Under the pieces are notes generated by a model, which ran no database searches, was not told the origin of the DNA, and saw nothing but the letters and a program-made list of their open reading frames with translations. Shown piece after piece: positions 1-6,296 of a stretch of DNA of 6,296 nt. A program made the position numbers and the translations under genes. The DNA comes from SpSt-583 sp034434015 (GTDB lineage Bacteria; Chloroflexota; Anaerolineae; Anaerolineales; UBA6663). The stretch lies in NCBI GenBank assembly GCA_034434015.1, contig DAOUAB010000206.1, forward strand, positions 1 through 6,296, read 5' to 3'. Positions within the stretch are counted from its first letter, which is position 1, and every line of letters starts with the position of its first letter.

Positions 1-485
1 TCCAGCAGCAGCACGCGCGGATGGTTGACCAGCGCCCGGGCCAGGGCCACCCGCTGGCGCTGGCCGCCCGAGAGCTGCGACGGCCGGCGGCCTGCCAGGC
101 CGGGCAGCCGCACCAGGTCCAGCATCTCGGCGACGCGCCGCGCCCGTTCGGCGCGCGGGACTTTCTTGATCATCAGGCCGTAGCCGATGTTCTCGCCCAC
201 GCTCATGTGCGGGAAGAGCGCGTAATCTTGAAAGACGGTGTTGACGTCGCGGTCGTAGGGCGGCCGCCGGGTGACGTCCTGGCCGTACAGGGTGATGGTG
301 CCGGCGGTCGGATGGTCGAAGCCCGCGATCATGCGCAGGCAGGTCGTCTTGCCGGAGCCGGACGGACCGAGCAGCGAGAAGAACTCGCCGTCGCGGACCT
401 CCAGGTCGACGCCGTCCACGGCGCGGACCTCGCCGAAGTGGCGGCTGACGCCCGAGAAGCGGATGGCGGGCAGGTTGGTGCTCAT
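1..485 (-). CDS. ydcT: ABC importer ATPase, YdcT/PotA-like (C-terminus cut by window edge)
   Basis: Cytoplasmic ATPase subunit that powers an importer of the spermidine/putrescine family. The visible 161 residues hold the N-terminal nucleotide-binding core: Walker A GPSGSGKT (40-47), Q-loop Gln86 in VFQDYALFPHM, and the ABC signature LSGGQRQRVALARAL (138-152). The Walker B strand VLLL (158-161) is cut just before its Asp. The remaining Walker B, H-loop and C-terminal regulatory domain lie outside the window. The start is ATG 485-483; an in-frame TGA five codons upstream (500-498) rules out a longer protein. No convincing Shine-Dalgarno precedes it, so translation may be weak or leaderless-like. 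It follows ydcS in the same direction after 82 nt, the order found in Escherichia coli ydcSTUV, and its sequence is close to my recollection of YdcT. The permease genes would be expected beyond the left edge. The substrate is inferred only from family. Confidence 0.93.
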   Translation of the reverse strand, partial: MSTNLPAIRFSGVSRHFGEVRAVDGVDLEVRDGEFFSLLGPSGSGKTTCLRMIAGFDHPTAGTITLYGQDVTRRPPYDRDVNTVFQDYALFPHMSVGENIGYGLMIKKVPRAERARRVAEMLDLVRLPGLAGRRPSQLSGGQRQRVALARALVNHPRVLLL

Positions 486-507
486 GCCGGTTGCGGGTCA
501 GCGGGCG

Positions 508-547
508 GACGAAAGACGAAGGACGAAAGCGCCCGTCTTTCGTCCTT
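508..547 (-). repeat. Heptamer tandem repeat forming an intercistronic stem-loop
   Basis: In the 82-nt gap between ydcS and ydcT the plus strand carries three tandem heptamers GACGAAA, GACGAAG, GACGAAA (508-528). The segment 519-529 (AAGGACGAAAG) has a perfect 11-bp inverted copy at 537-547 (CTTTCGTCCTT) with a 7-nt loop. On the minus-strand transcript no U-run follows, so it does not look like an intrinsic terminator. It could stabilise the upstream ydcS mRNA end or reduce read-through into ydcT, which would suit the excess of binding protein over ATPase usual in importers. That role is inference. Confidence 0.6.
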
Positions 548-567
548 CCTCCTTGCCCGTGCGCCGC

Positions 568-1758
568 TTAGCGTCCGCCGATGACGGCGATGTAGTTGGT
601 CACCCACTCGTGGTACGGCACGCACTCGTTGCGGCCGTCGCCGCAGTCGGACGTCGGCGTGCGCCACCACAGGATCTTGTCAAAGTCGTTCAGGCCGTTG
701 TTGACGCAGCCGTCGGGGCCGAGCAGTTCGTTGCCCTGGCAGGCGTCGAGCCGCACCGGGATGGTCTGGAACCAGGCCGCCAGGTCGCCCTGGAGCTTGA
801 GGTTGAGCGAGTGCTCCAGCCAGCGGTAGGCGCAGTTCGGGTGCGGGGCGTCAATGTGCAGCATGGTGGAGTCCGCCCAGCCGGTGGCGCCTTCCACCGG
901 CACCACCTTGTCAATCGGCGCGCCGCCCGATTTGAGCAGGTTGGCCTGGAACGGCCAGGACGACGAGGCCGCCACGCCCTCGTTGGTGAAGTCGTCCATC
1001 TGGATAAAGGCATCGTGCCAGTAGCGGCCGATCAGCGCGCGCTGCTGACGCAGCAGGTCCAGCGCGGCGTTGAACTGATCGCGGGTCAGGGCGTACGGGT
1101 CCTGGATGCCGAGCTCGGGCCGGTGCGCCTTCAGGTACAGCGCGGCGTCGGCGACATAGATCGGGCCGTCGTAGGCCTGGATGCGGCCTTTGTTGGACTG
1201 GCCGTCCGGCAGCGTCATCTCCTCAAAGACCACGTTCCAGCTGGTCGGCGGCTGGTCGCCGAACACCTCGGTGTTGTACATCAGCACGTTCGAGCCGGAC
1301 TGATACGGCACGCCATAGTGCTTGCCGTCCACCGTGTGCCAGGGCGCGTTCTGCAGGCGCGGATCGATCTTGCTGTAGCTGGGGATCAGGTCGATGTTGA
1401 TCTCCTGCACCCGCCCGCCGGCGATCAGGCGGTTGCTGGCGTCGCCCGAGGCGGTCACCAGGTCGAACCCGCCCTCGTTCATCAGGGCGACCATCTCGTC
1501 CGACGTGGCCGCCACCTTGACCGTGACCTTGCAGCCGGTGTCCTTCTCAAATTGCGTCACCCAGTCGAATTTCGGGTCCGTCTCGCCGCGCTCGATGTAG
1601 CCGGCCCAGGCGACGATGGACACCTCGCCTTCGCCCGCGCCGATGCTTTGCAGCGGTCCGCCCGCTTCCGGTTCGGCGGTCGGCGTCGCCGTCGGCGCAC
1701 AGGCAGCCGCCAACAACGCCACGACAAGCAACAGTGACCAGACTGTCCTGCGATTCAT
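568..1758 (-). CDS. ydcS: Periplasmic-type solute-binding lipoprotein, YdcS/PotD-like
   Basis: Extracytoplasmic substrate-binding lipoprotein of a YdcSTUV-type ABC importer (E. coli YdcSTUV is linked to putrescine uptake). It has 396 residues. Residues 1-19 form a lipoprotein signal (NRR, then a hydrophobic run) ending in LLAAAC with Cys20 as lipidation site. A short Thr/Pro/Glu linker follows, then a full binding domain to the C-terminal AVIGGR. Segments such as WAGYIERG, DWVTQFEKDTGC, AATSDEMVALM, DLVTASGDAS, YDGPIYVADAALY and GATGWADSTMLH match my recollection of E. coli YdcS (about 381 residues) over the whole length, so the assignment is firm at family level. Two deviations stand out: Ser154 in YQSG where I recall Trp, and an extra cysteine pair (Cys372, Cys379) in a short C-terminal insertion. 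The start ATG 1758 has a strong Shine-Dalgarno GGAGGAG (1768-1762) at ideal spacing. It is the first gene of the operon, with ydcT downstream. Confidence 0.93.
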   Translation of the reverse strand: MNRRTVWSLLLVVALLAAACAPTATPTAEPEAGGPLQSIGAGEGEVSIVAWAGYIERGETDPKFDWVTQFEKDTGCKVTVKVAATSDEMVALMNEGGFDLVTASGDASNRLIAGGRVQEINIDLIPSYSKIDPRLQNAPWHTVDGKHYGVPYQSGSNVLMYNTEVFGDQPPTSWNVVFEEMTLPDGQSNKGRIQAYDGPIYVADAALYLKAHRPELGIQDPYALTRDQFNAALDLLRQQRALIGRYWHDAFIQMDDFTNEGVAASSSWPFQANLLKSGGAPIDKVVPVEGATGWADSTMLHIDAPHPNCAYRWLEHSLNLKLQGDLAAWFQTIPVRLDACQGNELLGPDGCVNNGLNDFDKILWWRTPTSDCGDGRNECVPYHEWVTNYIAVIGGR

Positions 1759-1789
1759 GTTCTCCTCCAGAGTGGAACGACGGGGATGG

Positions 1790-1804
1790 GTTATGTCTTA
1801 TAAC
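1790..1804. promoter_or_regulatory. Inverted repeat over the ydcS -10 box (possible operator)
   Basis: GTTAT-N5-ATAAC is a perfect 5-bp inverted repeat with a 5-bp spacer that covers the -10 hexamer and the expected start point of the ydcS promoter. A repressor bound here would block RNA polymerase. The arms are short and could arise by chance in this AT-rich patch; no regulator gene is in view. Confidence 0.3.
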
Positions 1805-1826
1805 ACAGATAAAAAAGACCTGTCAA
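1797..1826 (-). promoter_or_regulatory. Sigma70-type promoter of ydcS operon
   Basis: Reading the minus strand: a consensus -35 TTGACA (1826-1821), an 18-nt spacer with a T-run, then TATAAG (1802-1797) preceded by TG one base upstream, an extended -10. The predicted transcription start is near 1790, giving a leader of about 32 nt that includes the Shine-Dalgarno. The AT-rich patch is conspicuous against the GC-rich surroundings. No equally good promoter is visible on the plus strand for the divergent queG. Confidence 0.85.
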
Positions 1827-1890
1827 CTCGGTTTTTGACTATCGGTTATGGCGGTCCAGCCAGCAAGGGCCGGCATGGTAGGATTCGTCC

Positions 1891-3042
1891 GTGACTTTCT
1901 CCAGCCGTGAACTCAAGGCCCGGGCGGTGGCGGAGGGCTTCAACCTGGTCGGGATCACGCCCGCCCGCCCGGCGCCGCACCTGGACGCCTACCTGAGCTG
2001 GATTGACGCCCGGATGCACGGCGAGATGGGGTACCTGGCCCGCGCGGACCGGGTCGCCCGGCGGCGTGATCTGAACGCTATCCTGCCGGGCGTCCGTTCC
2101 CTGGTCATCGTCGGGCTGGATTACGCCCTGGCCGCCGGTGTGGTCCCGGCGGAGGTGCTGAACGACCCGGCCCGCGGCCGGATTGCGGCCTACGCCTGGG
2201 GACGCGACTACCATGACGTCCTCCTGCCCCGGCTGGAGGCGCTGGCGACCTGGCTGGGGGCGCGCGCCGGTCACGCCTGGCGGGCCTATGTGGACACGGG
2301 CGCGCTCCTGGAGCGTGAGCACGCTCAACAGGCCGGCCTGGGCTTCATCGGCAAGAACACGCTGCTCATCCACCCGCGTCGGGGCAGCGGCTTTCTGCTG
2401 GGGGAGTTCCTGACCACGGCGGAGTTCGACCACTACGATCCGCCCGGCCGTGAGACGCTGTGCGGACGCTGCACGCGCTGCCTGGCCGCCTGCCCCACCC
2501 AGGCGTTCCCGCAGCCGTACGTGCTGGACGCGCGGCGCTGCCTCAGCTATCTGACCATCGAGCTGAAGGGCTGGATCCCGCGCGGCCTCCGGCCGCAGAT
2601 GGGAAACTGGGTGTTCGGCTGCGACGTGTGCCAGGAGGTCTGTCCCTGGCAGCGCTTCGGCGTGCGCGTGGTGGAGGCCGCCTTGCTGCCGGTGGACGCC
2701 GACCGGGCCGCGCCGCGCCTGGCCGATCTGCTGGCCCTGGACGAGGCGGCCTTTCGCCGGCGGTTCGGCGGCTCGCCGGTCGAGCGCTTGGGACGCGCCC
2801 GGCTGGTGCGCAACGCCTGCGTCGCCGCCGGCAACAGCCGGCAGCCGGCCCTGCTCCCGCTGTTGCAGACGCTGCTGGCCGACCCCGATCCGCTGGTGCG
2901 CGGCCACGCCGGCTGGGCCCTGGCGCGGCTGGGCGGCGCGTGGGCGCTGGACCTCTGGCGCGATAGACTTAGAGATGAGCCGGAGGCGCAAGTCCGGCGC
3001 GAGTTCGAGCTCAGCCGGGCGGAGTACCCCCGGCCCGATTGA
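1891..3042 (+). CDS. queG: Epoxyqueuosine reductase QueG
   Basis: Cytoplasmic cobalamin-dependent iron-sulfur enzyme that reduces epoxyqueuosine to queuosine at the wobble base of GUN-anticodon tRNAs, the last step of queuosine synthesis. It has 383 residues, close to the usual size (about 380). The N-terminal cobalamin-binding region contains VDTGALLEREHAQQAGLG and IGKNTLLI; Asp135 lies in the segment that holds the family's proposed general acid. The bi-cluster ferredoxin domain supplies eight cysteines: 191, 194, 197, 201 (CGRCTRCLAACP), 217, and 244, 247, 251 (CDVCQEVCPW), enough for two [4Fe-4S] clusters. A HEAT-like region follows at about 306-350. The start is GTG 1891 with AGGA seven bases upstream; the nearby ATG at 1875 is out of frame. 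It is divergent from ydcS across 132 nt, and no clear promoter of its own was seen. Other queuosine genes are not in the window. Confidence 0.96.
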   Translation: MTFSSRELKARAVAEGFNLVGITPARPAPHLDAYLSWIDARMHGEMGYLARADRVARRRDLNAILPGVRSLVIVGLDYALAAGVVPAEVLNDPARGRIAAYAWGRDYHDVLLPRLEALATWLGARAGHAWRAYVDTGALLEREHAQQAGLGFIGKNTLLIHPRRGSGFLLGEFLTTAEFDHYDPPGRETLCGRCTRCLAACPTQAFPQPYVLDARRCLSYLTIELKGWIPRGLRPQMGNWVFGCDVCQEVCPWQRFGVRVVEAALLPVDADRAAPRLADLLALDEAAFRRRFGGSPVERLGRARLVRNACVAAGNSRQPALLPLLQTLLADPDPLVRGHAGWALARLGGAWALDLWRDRLRDEPEAQVRREFELSRAEYPRPD

Positions 3043-3066
3043 CCTCTGGATAATCTCTGTTAGACT
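3039..3066 (+). promoter_or_regulatory. Candidate promoter for the small membrane-protein gene
   Basis: TTGACC (3039-3044), a 16-nt spacer and TAGACT (3061-3066) give a moderate sigma70-like promoter, with a start near 3073 and a 5' leader of about 26 nt before ATG 3099. The -35 box overlaps the queG stop codon (3040-3042). Read-through from queG is also possible because no terminator is visible between the genes. Confidence 0.45.
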
Positions 3067-3098
3067 CAACCTGCCAGCGCGCGGTCGCTGCGGTTTAC

Positions 3099-3485
3099 AT
3101 GAACGTAGGCACGCTCCTCCTCCTGGCGGTCATCGTCGTCGTCGTCGCCTACGCGCTCGGCGTGTACTGGCGCCGGCGTGCGGGCGCGCCTGGGTCCGCG
3201 CCGCGCCCGGCCCCCCGGCTCTTCGCCTCCGCCAACGACCGTGAGGAGCAGGCCGTGGTGGCCTGGCTGCTCTCGCAGGCCTTCGAGCAGACCGGCGTCA
3301 AGGTCGCCGACGATAAGGTCGCCTACCAGCGCATCGTCGAGGCCGCGCAGAAGGCGCTGCGCGAATTGAAGACGCAGAACGCCGTCACGATCTCGCTGCC
3401 CTTCCTCACCGCCGACGCCCAGGGCCCCAAGCACTTCGAAATCCGCCTGACGCGGGACGTGATCCGCGAGCTGGTGCGGTATTAG
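3099..3485 (+). CDS. Membrane-anchored protein with an isolated Hsp70 (DnaK) subdomain IIB-like domain
   Basis: A protein of 128 residues. Residues 4-23 form one strongly hydrophobic helix followed by RRR (25-27), so the positive-inside rule puts the C-terminal part in the cytoplasm. A short Pro/Ala linker (28-42) follows. Residues 47-126 align without gaps, from memory, to E. coli DnaK from about the GGEDFD segment through TRAKLESLV: QRIVEAAQKALREL matches QRLKEAAEKAKIEL, and LPFLTADAQGPKHFEIRLTR matches [20 protein letters not shown]. This is lobe IIB of the nucleotide-binding domain, the part that contacts GrpE-type exchange factors. The phosphate loops, the catalytic residues, the rest of the ATPase fold and the substrate-binding domain are all absent, so it cannot be a chaperone ATPase. 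The start ATG 3099 has no strong Shine-Dalgarno but gives a clean signal-anchor N-terminus. The function is unknown; a decoy or membrane dock for an Hsp70 partner is speculation. Confidence 0.85.
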   Translation: MNVGTLLLLAVIVVVVAYALGVYWRRRAGAPGSAPRPAPRLFASANDREEQAVVAWLLSQAFEQTGVKVADDKVAYQRIVEAAQKALRELKTQNAVTISLPFLTADAQGPKHFEIRLTRDVIRELVRY

Positions 3486-3495
3486 AAACTGGCGC

Positions 3496-3525
3496 TTGAC
3501 ACCCCTTTTCCTTTTGTGCTATAAG
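3496..3525 (+). promoter_or_regulatory. Sigma70-type promoter of the trp T-box operon
   Basis: Consensus -35 TTGACA (3496-3501), an 18-nt pyrimidine-rich spacer and -10 TATAAG (3520-3525) preceded by TGC, an extended -10. It starts 11 nt after the stop of the upstream gene, so the trp operon has its own promoter. The start is expected near 3532, giving a leader of about 430 nt before trpE. Confidence 0.88.
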
Positions 3526-3654
3526 CATCGCAACTGCATACGCCAACGACGACGACGAGGACGAGTAAGCTTCGAAGCGGTGGCCAGAGAGTCGGGCCGT
3601 ACGGACGCGCAGCGTCCGCCGTGGTGCAAGCCCGATCCAGGCGCCGAAGCCGAA

Positions 3655-3657
3655 TGG
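3655..3657 (+). promoter_or_regulatory. T-box specifier codon UGG (Trp)
   Basis: TGG followed by A (3658), directly 5' of the lower Stem I strand CCTCCG and preceded by GAA, is the position where T-box leaders display the codon read by the cognate tRNA anticodon. UGG means tryptophan, in agreement with trpE and trpS downstream and with the UGGC bulge in the antiterminator, since bacterial tRNA-Trp has G as discriminator base. Confidence 0.85.
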
Positions 3658-3828
3658 ACCTCCGAGTTGCCCGGGTGAACGACCGGCGGTTTGCGAGAGC
3701 AGGCCGCGGTAAGCGGCGCGGCGCGCCGCGACAGTAACCTGAGCCGGAAACGCGACCGTTATCAACGCGCAGGCGCTAAATCGGTGACCAGCCCGAGAGG
3801 CGCCGCAAGAGTGAGACTGGCTTTTCGG

Positions 3829-3861
3829 AAACCCGTTGTCATCATCAACGGGTTTTCTTGT
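3829..3861 (+). promoter_or_regulatory. 10-bp hairpin with U-rich tail inside the leader (Stem III or extra terminator)
   Basis: AAACCCGTTG (3829-3838) and CAACGGGTTT (3846-3855) form a perfect 10-bp stem with a 7-nt loop, followed by a T-rich run (TTTTCTTGT over 3853-3861). By position it is the T-box Stem III; by form it also resembles a weak intrinsic terminator. Which of the two applies cannot be told from the sequence. Confidence 0.6.
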
Positions 3862-3863
3862 CC

Positions 3864-3890
3864 CCGGCCCGCGGGCCGGCCCGGCCGGGC
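3864..3890 (+). repeat. GC-only palindromic block between Stem III and the T-box core
   Basis: Two overlapping perfect palindromes, CCGGCCCGCGGGCCGG (3864-3879) and GCCCGGCCGGGC (3879-3890), made only of G and C. The octamer TCGGAAAC occurs on both sides of the hairpin-plus-palindrome segment (3825-3832 and 3891-3898). The block could form its own tight hairpins between Stem III and the antiterminator. Confidence 0.7.
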
Positions 3891-3897
3891 TCGGAAA

Positions 3898-3933
3898 CTG
3901 GGTGGCACCACGAGGCGCCTCTTCTCGTCCCAG
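3898..3933 (+). promoter_or_regulatory. T-box antiterminator with UGGC tRNA-acceptor bulge
   Basis: The T-box core GGGTGGCACCACGAG is visible. Helix A1 CTGGG (3898-3902) pairs perfectly with CCCAG (3929-3933), and helix A2 ACGAG (3910-3914) with CTCGT (3924-3928). Between them lies the 7-nt bulge TGGCACC (3903-3909). Its TGGC is complementary to GCCA, the 3' end of an uncharged tRNA with discriminator G, as in bacterial tRNA-Trp. The 3' strand overlaps the terminator hairpin, so the two folds exclude each other. Confidence 0.93.
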
Positions 3934-3953
3934 ACGGAGAGGCGCTTTTGTTT
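3915..3953 (+). terminator. Regulated intrinsic terminator of the T-box
   Basis: GCGCCTCT (3915-3922) pairs perfectly with AGAGGCGC (3938-3945); an inner CGTC/GACG (3926-3929 with 3933-3936) extends the hairpin. TTTTGTTT (3946-3953) follows. It uses the 3' strand of the antiterminator, so it forms when charged tRNA-Trp is plentiful. It ends just before the trpE ribosome binding site (GGAGG, 3954-3958). Confidence 0.93.
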
Positions 3954-3964
3954 GGAGGTCGCCC

Positions 3965-5443
<1,479 letters not shown>

Positions 5444-5453
5444 CCGCCGCGTG

Positions 5454-5471
5454 CACAGAGAACACGGAGAA
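5454..5471 (+). repeat. Nonamer tandem repeat in the trpE-trpS gap
   Basis: CACAGAGAA and CACGGAGAA are tandem copies differing at one base, followed by more purine-rich sequence (GAGAGGAGAGG) that also supplies the trpS ribosome binding site. The 45-nt spacer holds no terminator or promoter, so trpE and trpS are probably cotranscribed. Confidence 0.55.
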
Positions 5472-5488
5472 GAGAGGAGAGGCTCGAA

Positions 5489-6296
5489 ATGAAGAAACGT
5501 CTGCTCACCGGCGACCGGCCGACCGGCCGCCTGCATCTGGGCCATTACGCCGGCAGTCTGGCCAACCGCGTCCGGCTTCAGCACGAGTACGAATCGTTTT
5601 TTATCATTGCCGATCTGCACACGCTGACCACGCGCCCCGAGCGCCATCACATCCGCGAGATCCCGCTCTTTATCCGCGAGATCGTGCTGGATTACCTGGC
5701 GGTGGGCATCGACCCGGAGGTCAGCACCATCTTCGTGCAGTCCGCCATCCCGGAGACCTACACGCTCAACCTGATCTTCGAGATGCTGGTGAGCGTGCCG
5801 CGCCTGGAGCGCCTGCCGAGCCTCAAAGACATGGCCCGCGACGCCAACCTGGATTCGATGCCGTTCGGCCTGCTCGGCTACCCCGTGCTGCAGGCCGTGG
5901 ACATCCTGCTGCCGCGCGCGACGGTGGTGCCGGTGGGCAGGGACAACCAGGCGCATGTTGAGCTGGCGCGCGAGCTGGCCCGGCGCTTCAACCTGCTCTA
6001 CGGCCCCGTCTTCCCGGAACCGGAGGCCCTGATCGGCGCCGTGCCGACGCTGGTGGGCACGGACGGCAAGAACAAGATGAGCAAATCGTCGGGCAACGCC
6101 ATCTTTCTTTCCGACGACGCCGCGACGGTGGAGGCCAAGGTGAAGATGATGTACACCGACCCCAACCGCCTGCGCGCCACCGATCCCGGCACGGTGGAGG
6201 GCAACCCGGTCTTCGCCTACCACGACGCCTTCAACGCCGACCCGGCCGAGGTCGCCGAGCTCAAAGAGCGTTACCGGGCCGGCCGGATCGGGGATG
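5489..6296 (+). CDS. trpS: Tryptophanyl-tRNA synthetase, TrpRS II-like (C-terminus cut by window edge)
   Basis: Class I aminoacyl-tRNA synthetase that charges tRNA-Trp with tryptophan. The visible 269 residues cover the Rossmann catalytic domain and the start of the anticodon-binding helices: the HIGH-type motif HLGH (16-19) in TGDRPTGRLHLGHYAGSL, and KMSKS (196-200) in GTDGKNKMSKSSGNA. The phrases TGDRPTG, SLANRVRLQ and VEGNPVFAYHDAF resemble, from memory, Deinococcus TrpRS II and similar auxiliary synthetases rather than the common SGIQPTG type. About 60-80 C-terminal residues are expected beyond the edge. The start ATG 5489 is preceded by GGAGAGG (5476-5482) at suitable spacing. It lies 45 nt after trpE with no terminator between, so it should share the T-box, giving tRNA-Trp-dependent control of the enzyme that charges the same tRNA. 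Confidence 0.95.
   Translation, partial: MKKRLLTGDRPTGRLHLGHYAGSLANRVRLQHEYESFFIIADLHTLTTRPERHHIREIPLFIREIVLDYLAVGIDPEVSTIFVQSAIPETYTLNLIFEMLVSVPRLERLPSLKDMARDANLDSMPFGLLGYPVLQAVDILLPRATVVPVGRDNQAHVELARELARRFNLLYGPVFPEPEALIGAVPTLVGTDGKNKMSKSSGNAIFLSDDAATVEAKVKMMYTDPNRLRATDPGTVEGNPVFAYHDAFNADPAEVAELKERYRAGRIGD

Larger units (their letters stand above)
3578..3953 (+). ncRNA. T-box riboswitch (tRNA-Trp responsive) upstream of trpE
   Basis: A leader RNA that senses the charging state of tRNA-Trp and controls termination before trpE. Stem I starts with CGGTGG (3578-3583) facing CCTCCG (3659-3664; five of six pairs) and contains the AGAGAG segment typical of the 5' side. TCGGGC (3592-3597) pairs with GCCCGA (3630-3635), and there is an apical hairpin GGACGC/GCGTCC (3603-3617). 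The conserved-looking GGTGCAAG is at 3623-3630. The specifier TGG followed by A sits immediately above the lower helix. The middle region holds a GCCGC/GCGGC hairpin (3703-3717) and CCGTTATC (3756-3763), a stretch often seen in T-box leaders. The 3' end has the T-box core, antiterminator and terminator listed separately. The 5' boundary is approximate; nucleotides from about 3532 to 3577, including a run of GAC triplets, precede Stem I. Together with the genes below, this explains the whole 479-nt gene-free stretch. Confidence 0.93.

Noticed and set aside
271..1737. Open frame of 488 codons on the plus strand opposite ydcS and ydcT
   Set aside because: Composition typical of a GC shadow frame; the minus-strand genes have full family motifs, a lipoprotein signal and a ribosome binding site.
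1835..1890. TTGACT (1835-1840) as a -35 for queG
   Set aside because: No acceptable -10 is found 15-19 nt downstream.
1846..3069. Open frame of 407 codons antisense to queG
   Set aside because: Low-complexity product without domain signal opposite an intact, motif-complete queG.
3533..3568. Possible leader peptide ending in an acidic run before TAA at 3566-3568
   Set aside because: No ATG, GTG or TTG start lies in that frame after the predicted transcription start, and it has no Trp codons; control is explained by the T-box.
3569..3578. Palindrome GCTTCGAAGC just before Stem I
   Set aside because: It leaves no loop for a stable RNA hairpin and has no partner site; probably incidental.
3836..3964. 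Upstream TTG extension of trpE by 43 codons
   Set aside because: The stretch is the T-box hairpins, antiterminator and terminator. ATG 3965 has a GGAGG at good spacing and gives a normal TrpE length.

Overview
This is a GC-rich bacterial window with four essentially complete genes and one truncated gene at each edge. The best guess for the source is a member of the Chloroflexota. Three things suggest this: a lipoprotein with a Thr/Pro linker after its lipidated cysteine, a T-box riboswitch in a very GC-rich genome, and short tandem heptamer or nonamer tracts scattered in gaps and linkers. No rRNA or other marker gene is present, so the placement is an inference.

Left part, minus strand (1-1890): two genes of a YdcSTUV-type (polyamine family) ABC importer. 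The lipoprotein ydcS comes first and the ATPase ydcT follows, running off the left edge. The operon has a very clear sigma70-type promoter at 1797-1826 with a small inverted repeat over its -10. A heptamer-repeat stem-loop lies between the two genes.

Middle, plus strand (1891-3485): a GTG-started queG (epoxyqueuosine reductase, last step of queuosine biosynthesis). It is followed by a 128-residue protein with one N-terminal membrane helix. The soluble part of that protein aligns without gaps, from memory, to one subdomain (IIB) of the DnaK/Hsp70 ATPase domain and has no other part of Hsp70. This is the most unusual object in the window.

Right part, plus strand (3486-6296): a tryptophan operon under T-box control. 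It has a strong promoter (3496-3525), a leader of about 430 nt with a UGG specifier, a perfect antiterminator helix with a UGGC tRNA-binding bulge, and a competing intrinsic terminator. Then come trpE and, 45 nt later, trpS (cut at the right edge). The logic is self-consistent: uncharged tRNA-Trp would open expression of both the enzyme that starts tryptophan synthesis and the synthetase that charges the tRNA. TrpE also keeps the motif for feedback inhibition by tryptophan. The trpS product looks like the auxiliary TrpRS II type rather than the common housekeeping type.
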